A stretch of 5,621 nucleotides of DNA, taken from the NCBI GenBank assembly GCA_016550415.1, contig JABXGU010000121.1, positions 1-5,621 on the forward strand. Direction: 5' to 3'. This document shows positions 5,618-5,621 of this stretch, in pieces. Within the stretch, counting starts at the first letter, position 1; each line of letters opens with the position of its first letter. The notes beneath the pieces were generated by a model that saw nothing but the letters and a program-made list of their open reading frames with translations, ran no database searches and had not been told where the DNA came from. A program made the translations under genes and the position numbers. Origin of the DNA: an archaeon. GTDB taxonomy: Archaea; Asgardarchaeota; Hermodarchaeia; Hermodarchaeales; Hermodarchaeaceae.

Positions 5618-5621
5618 AACA

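Noticed and set aside
1..5621. tRNA, rRNA, CRISPR array, insertion sequence or defence system
   Set aside because: No spaced direct repeats, transposase-like frame, terminal inverted repeats or cloverleaf-like sequence were seen on either strand.

Overview
The window looks archaeal. It carries the subunit E, H (G-like stalk) and C genes of an A-type (archaeal/vacuolar-type) ATP synthase, spaced in short operons with GGAGGTG-type ribosome binding sites and TATA-like elements rather than bacterial -35/-10 boxes. The lineage cannot be fixed from the sequence alone. Base composition is moderately AT-rich, and five of the seven visible stop codons are TAG.

Layout. 1-1073 (minus): N-terminal 357 residues of a P-type (IIA, SERCA/PacL-like) cation ATPase that runs off the window edge just after its phosphorylation motif. 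1210-2171 (minus): ahaH then ahaE, overlapping by ATGA, encoding the peripheral stalk pair of the A-ATP synthase. ahaE carries an in-frame amber codon, with conserved sequence on both sides of it. 2172-2418: a divergent intergenic region with three copies of the 7-mer TTCGCCA and a short palindrome. 2419-3711 (plus): a 76-aa two-helix membrane protein resembling the AtpZ/AtpI family, then ahaC, the rotor-to-membrane coupling subunit. 3739-4113 (plus): a DUF5615/Mut7-C-like PIN-fold protein, possibly co-transcribed with ahaC. 4111-4136: a strong RNA hairpin overlapping its stop codon. 4161-5084 (minus): a uridine-phosphorylase-type nucleoside phosphorylase, convergent with the previous unit. 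5207-5617 (minus): a small membrane-anchored or secreted beta-rich protein of unknown function.

How the genes fit together. Subunits E and H form the peripheral stalk, which resists rotation; subunit C couples the central rotor to the membrane ring. The small membrane protein may help ring assembly or ion handling. Subunits A, B, D, F, I and K are absent, so the ATP synthase genes are dispersed or only partly shown here. No known defence system, mobile element, CRISPR array or RNA gene was recognised. The most notable points are the amber codon inside ahaE, the Leu-to-Arg change in the P-type ATPase signature, the AtpZ-like gene beside an archaeal subunit C gene, the repeated motif in the divergent promoter region, and the stop-codon hairpin.
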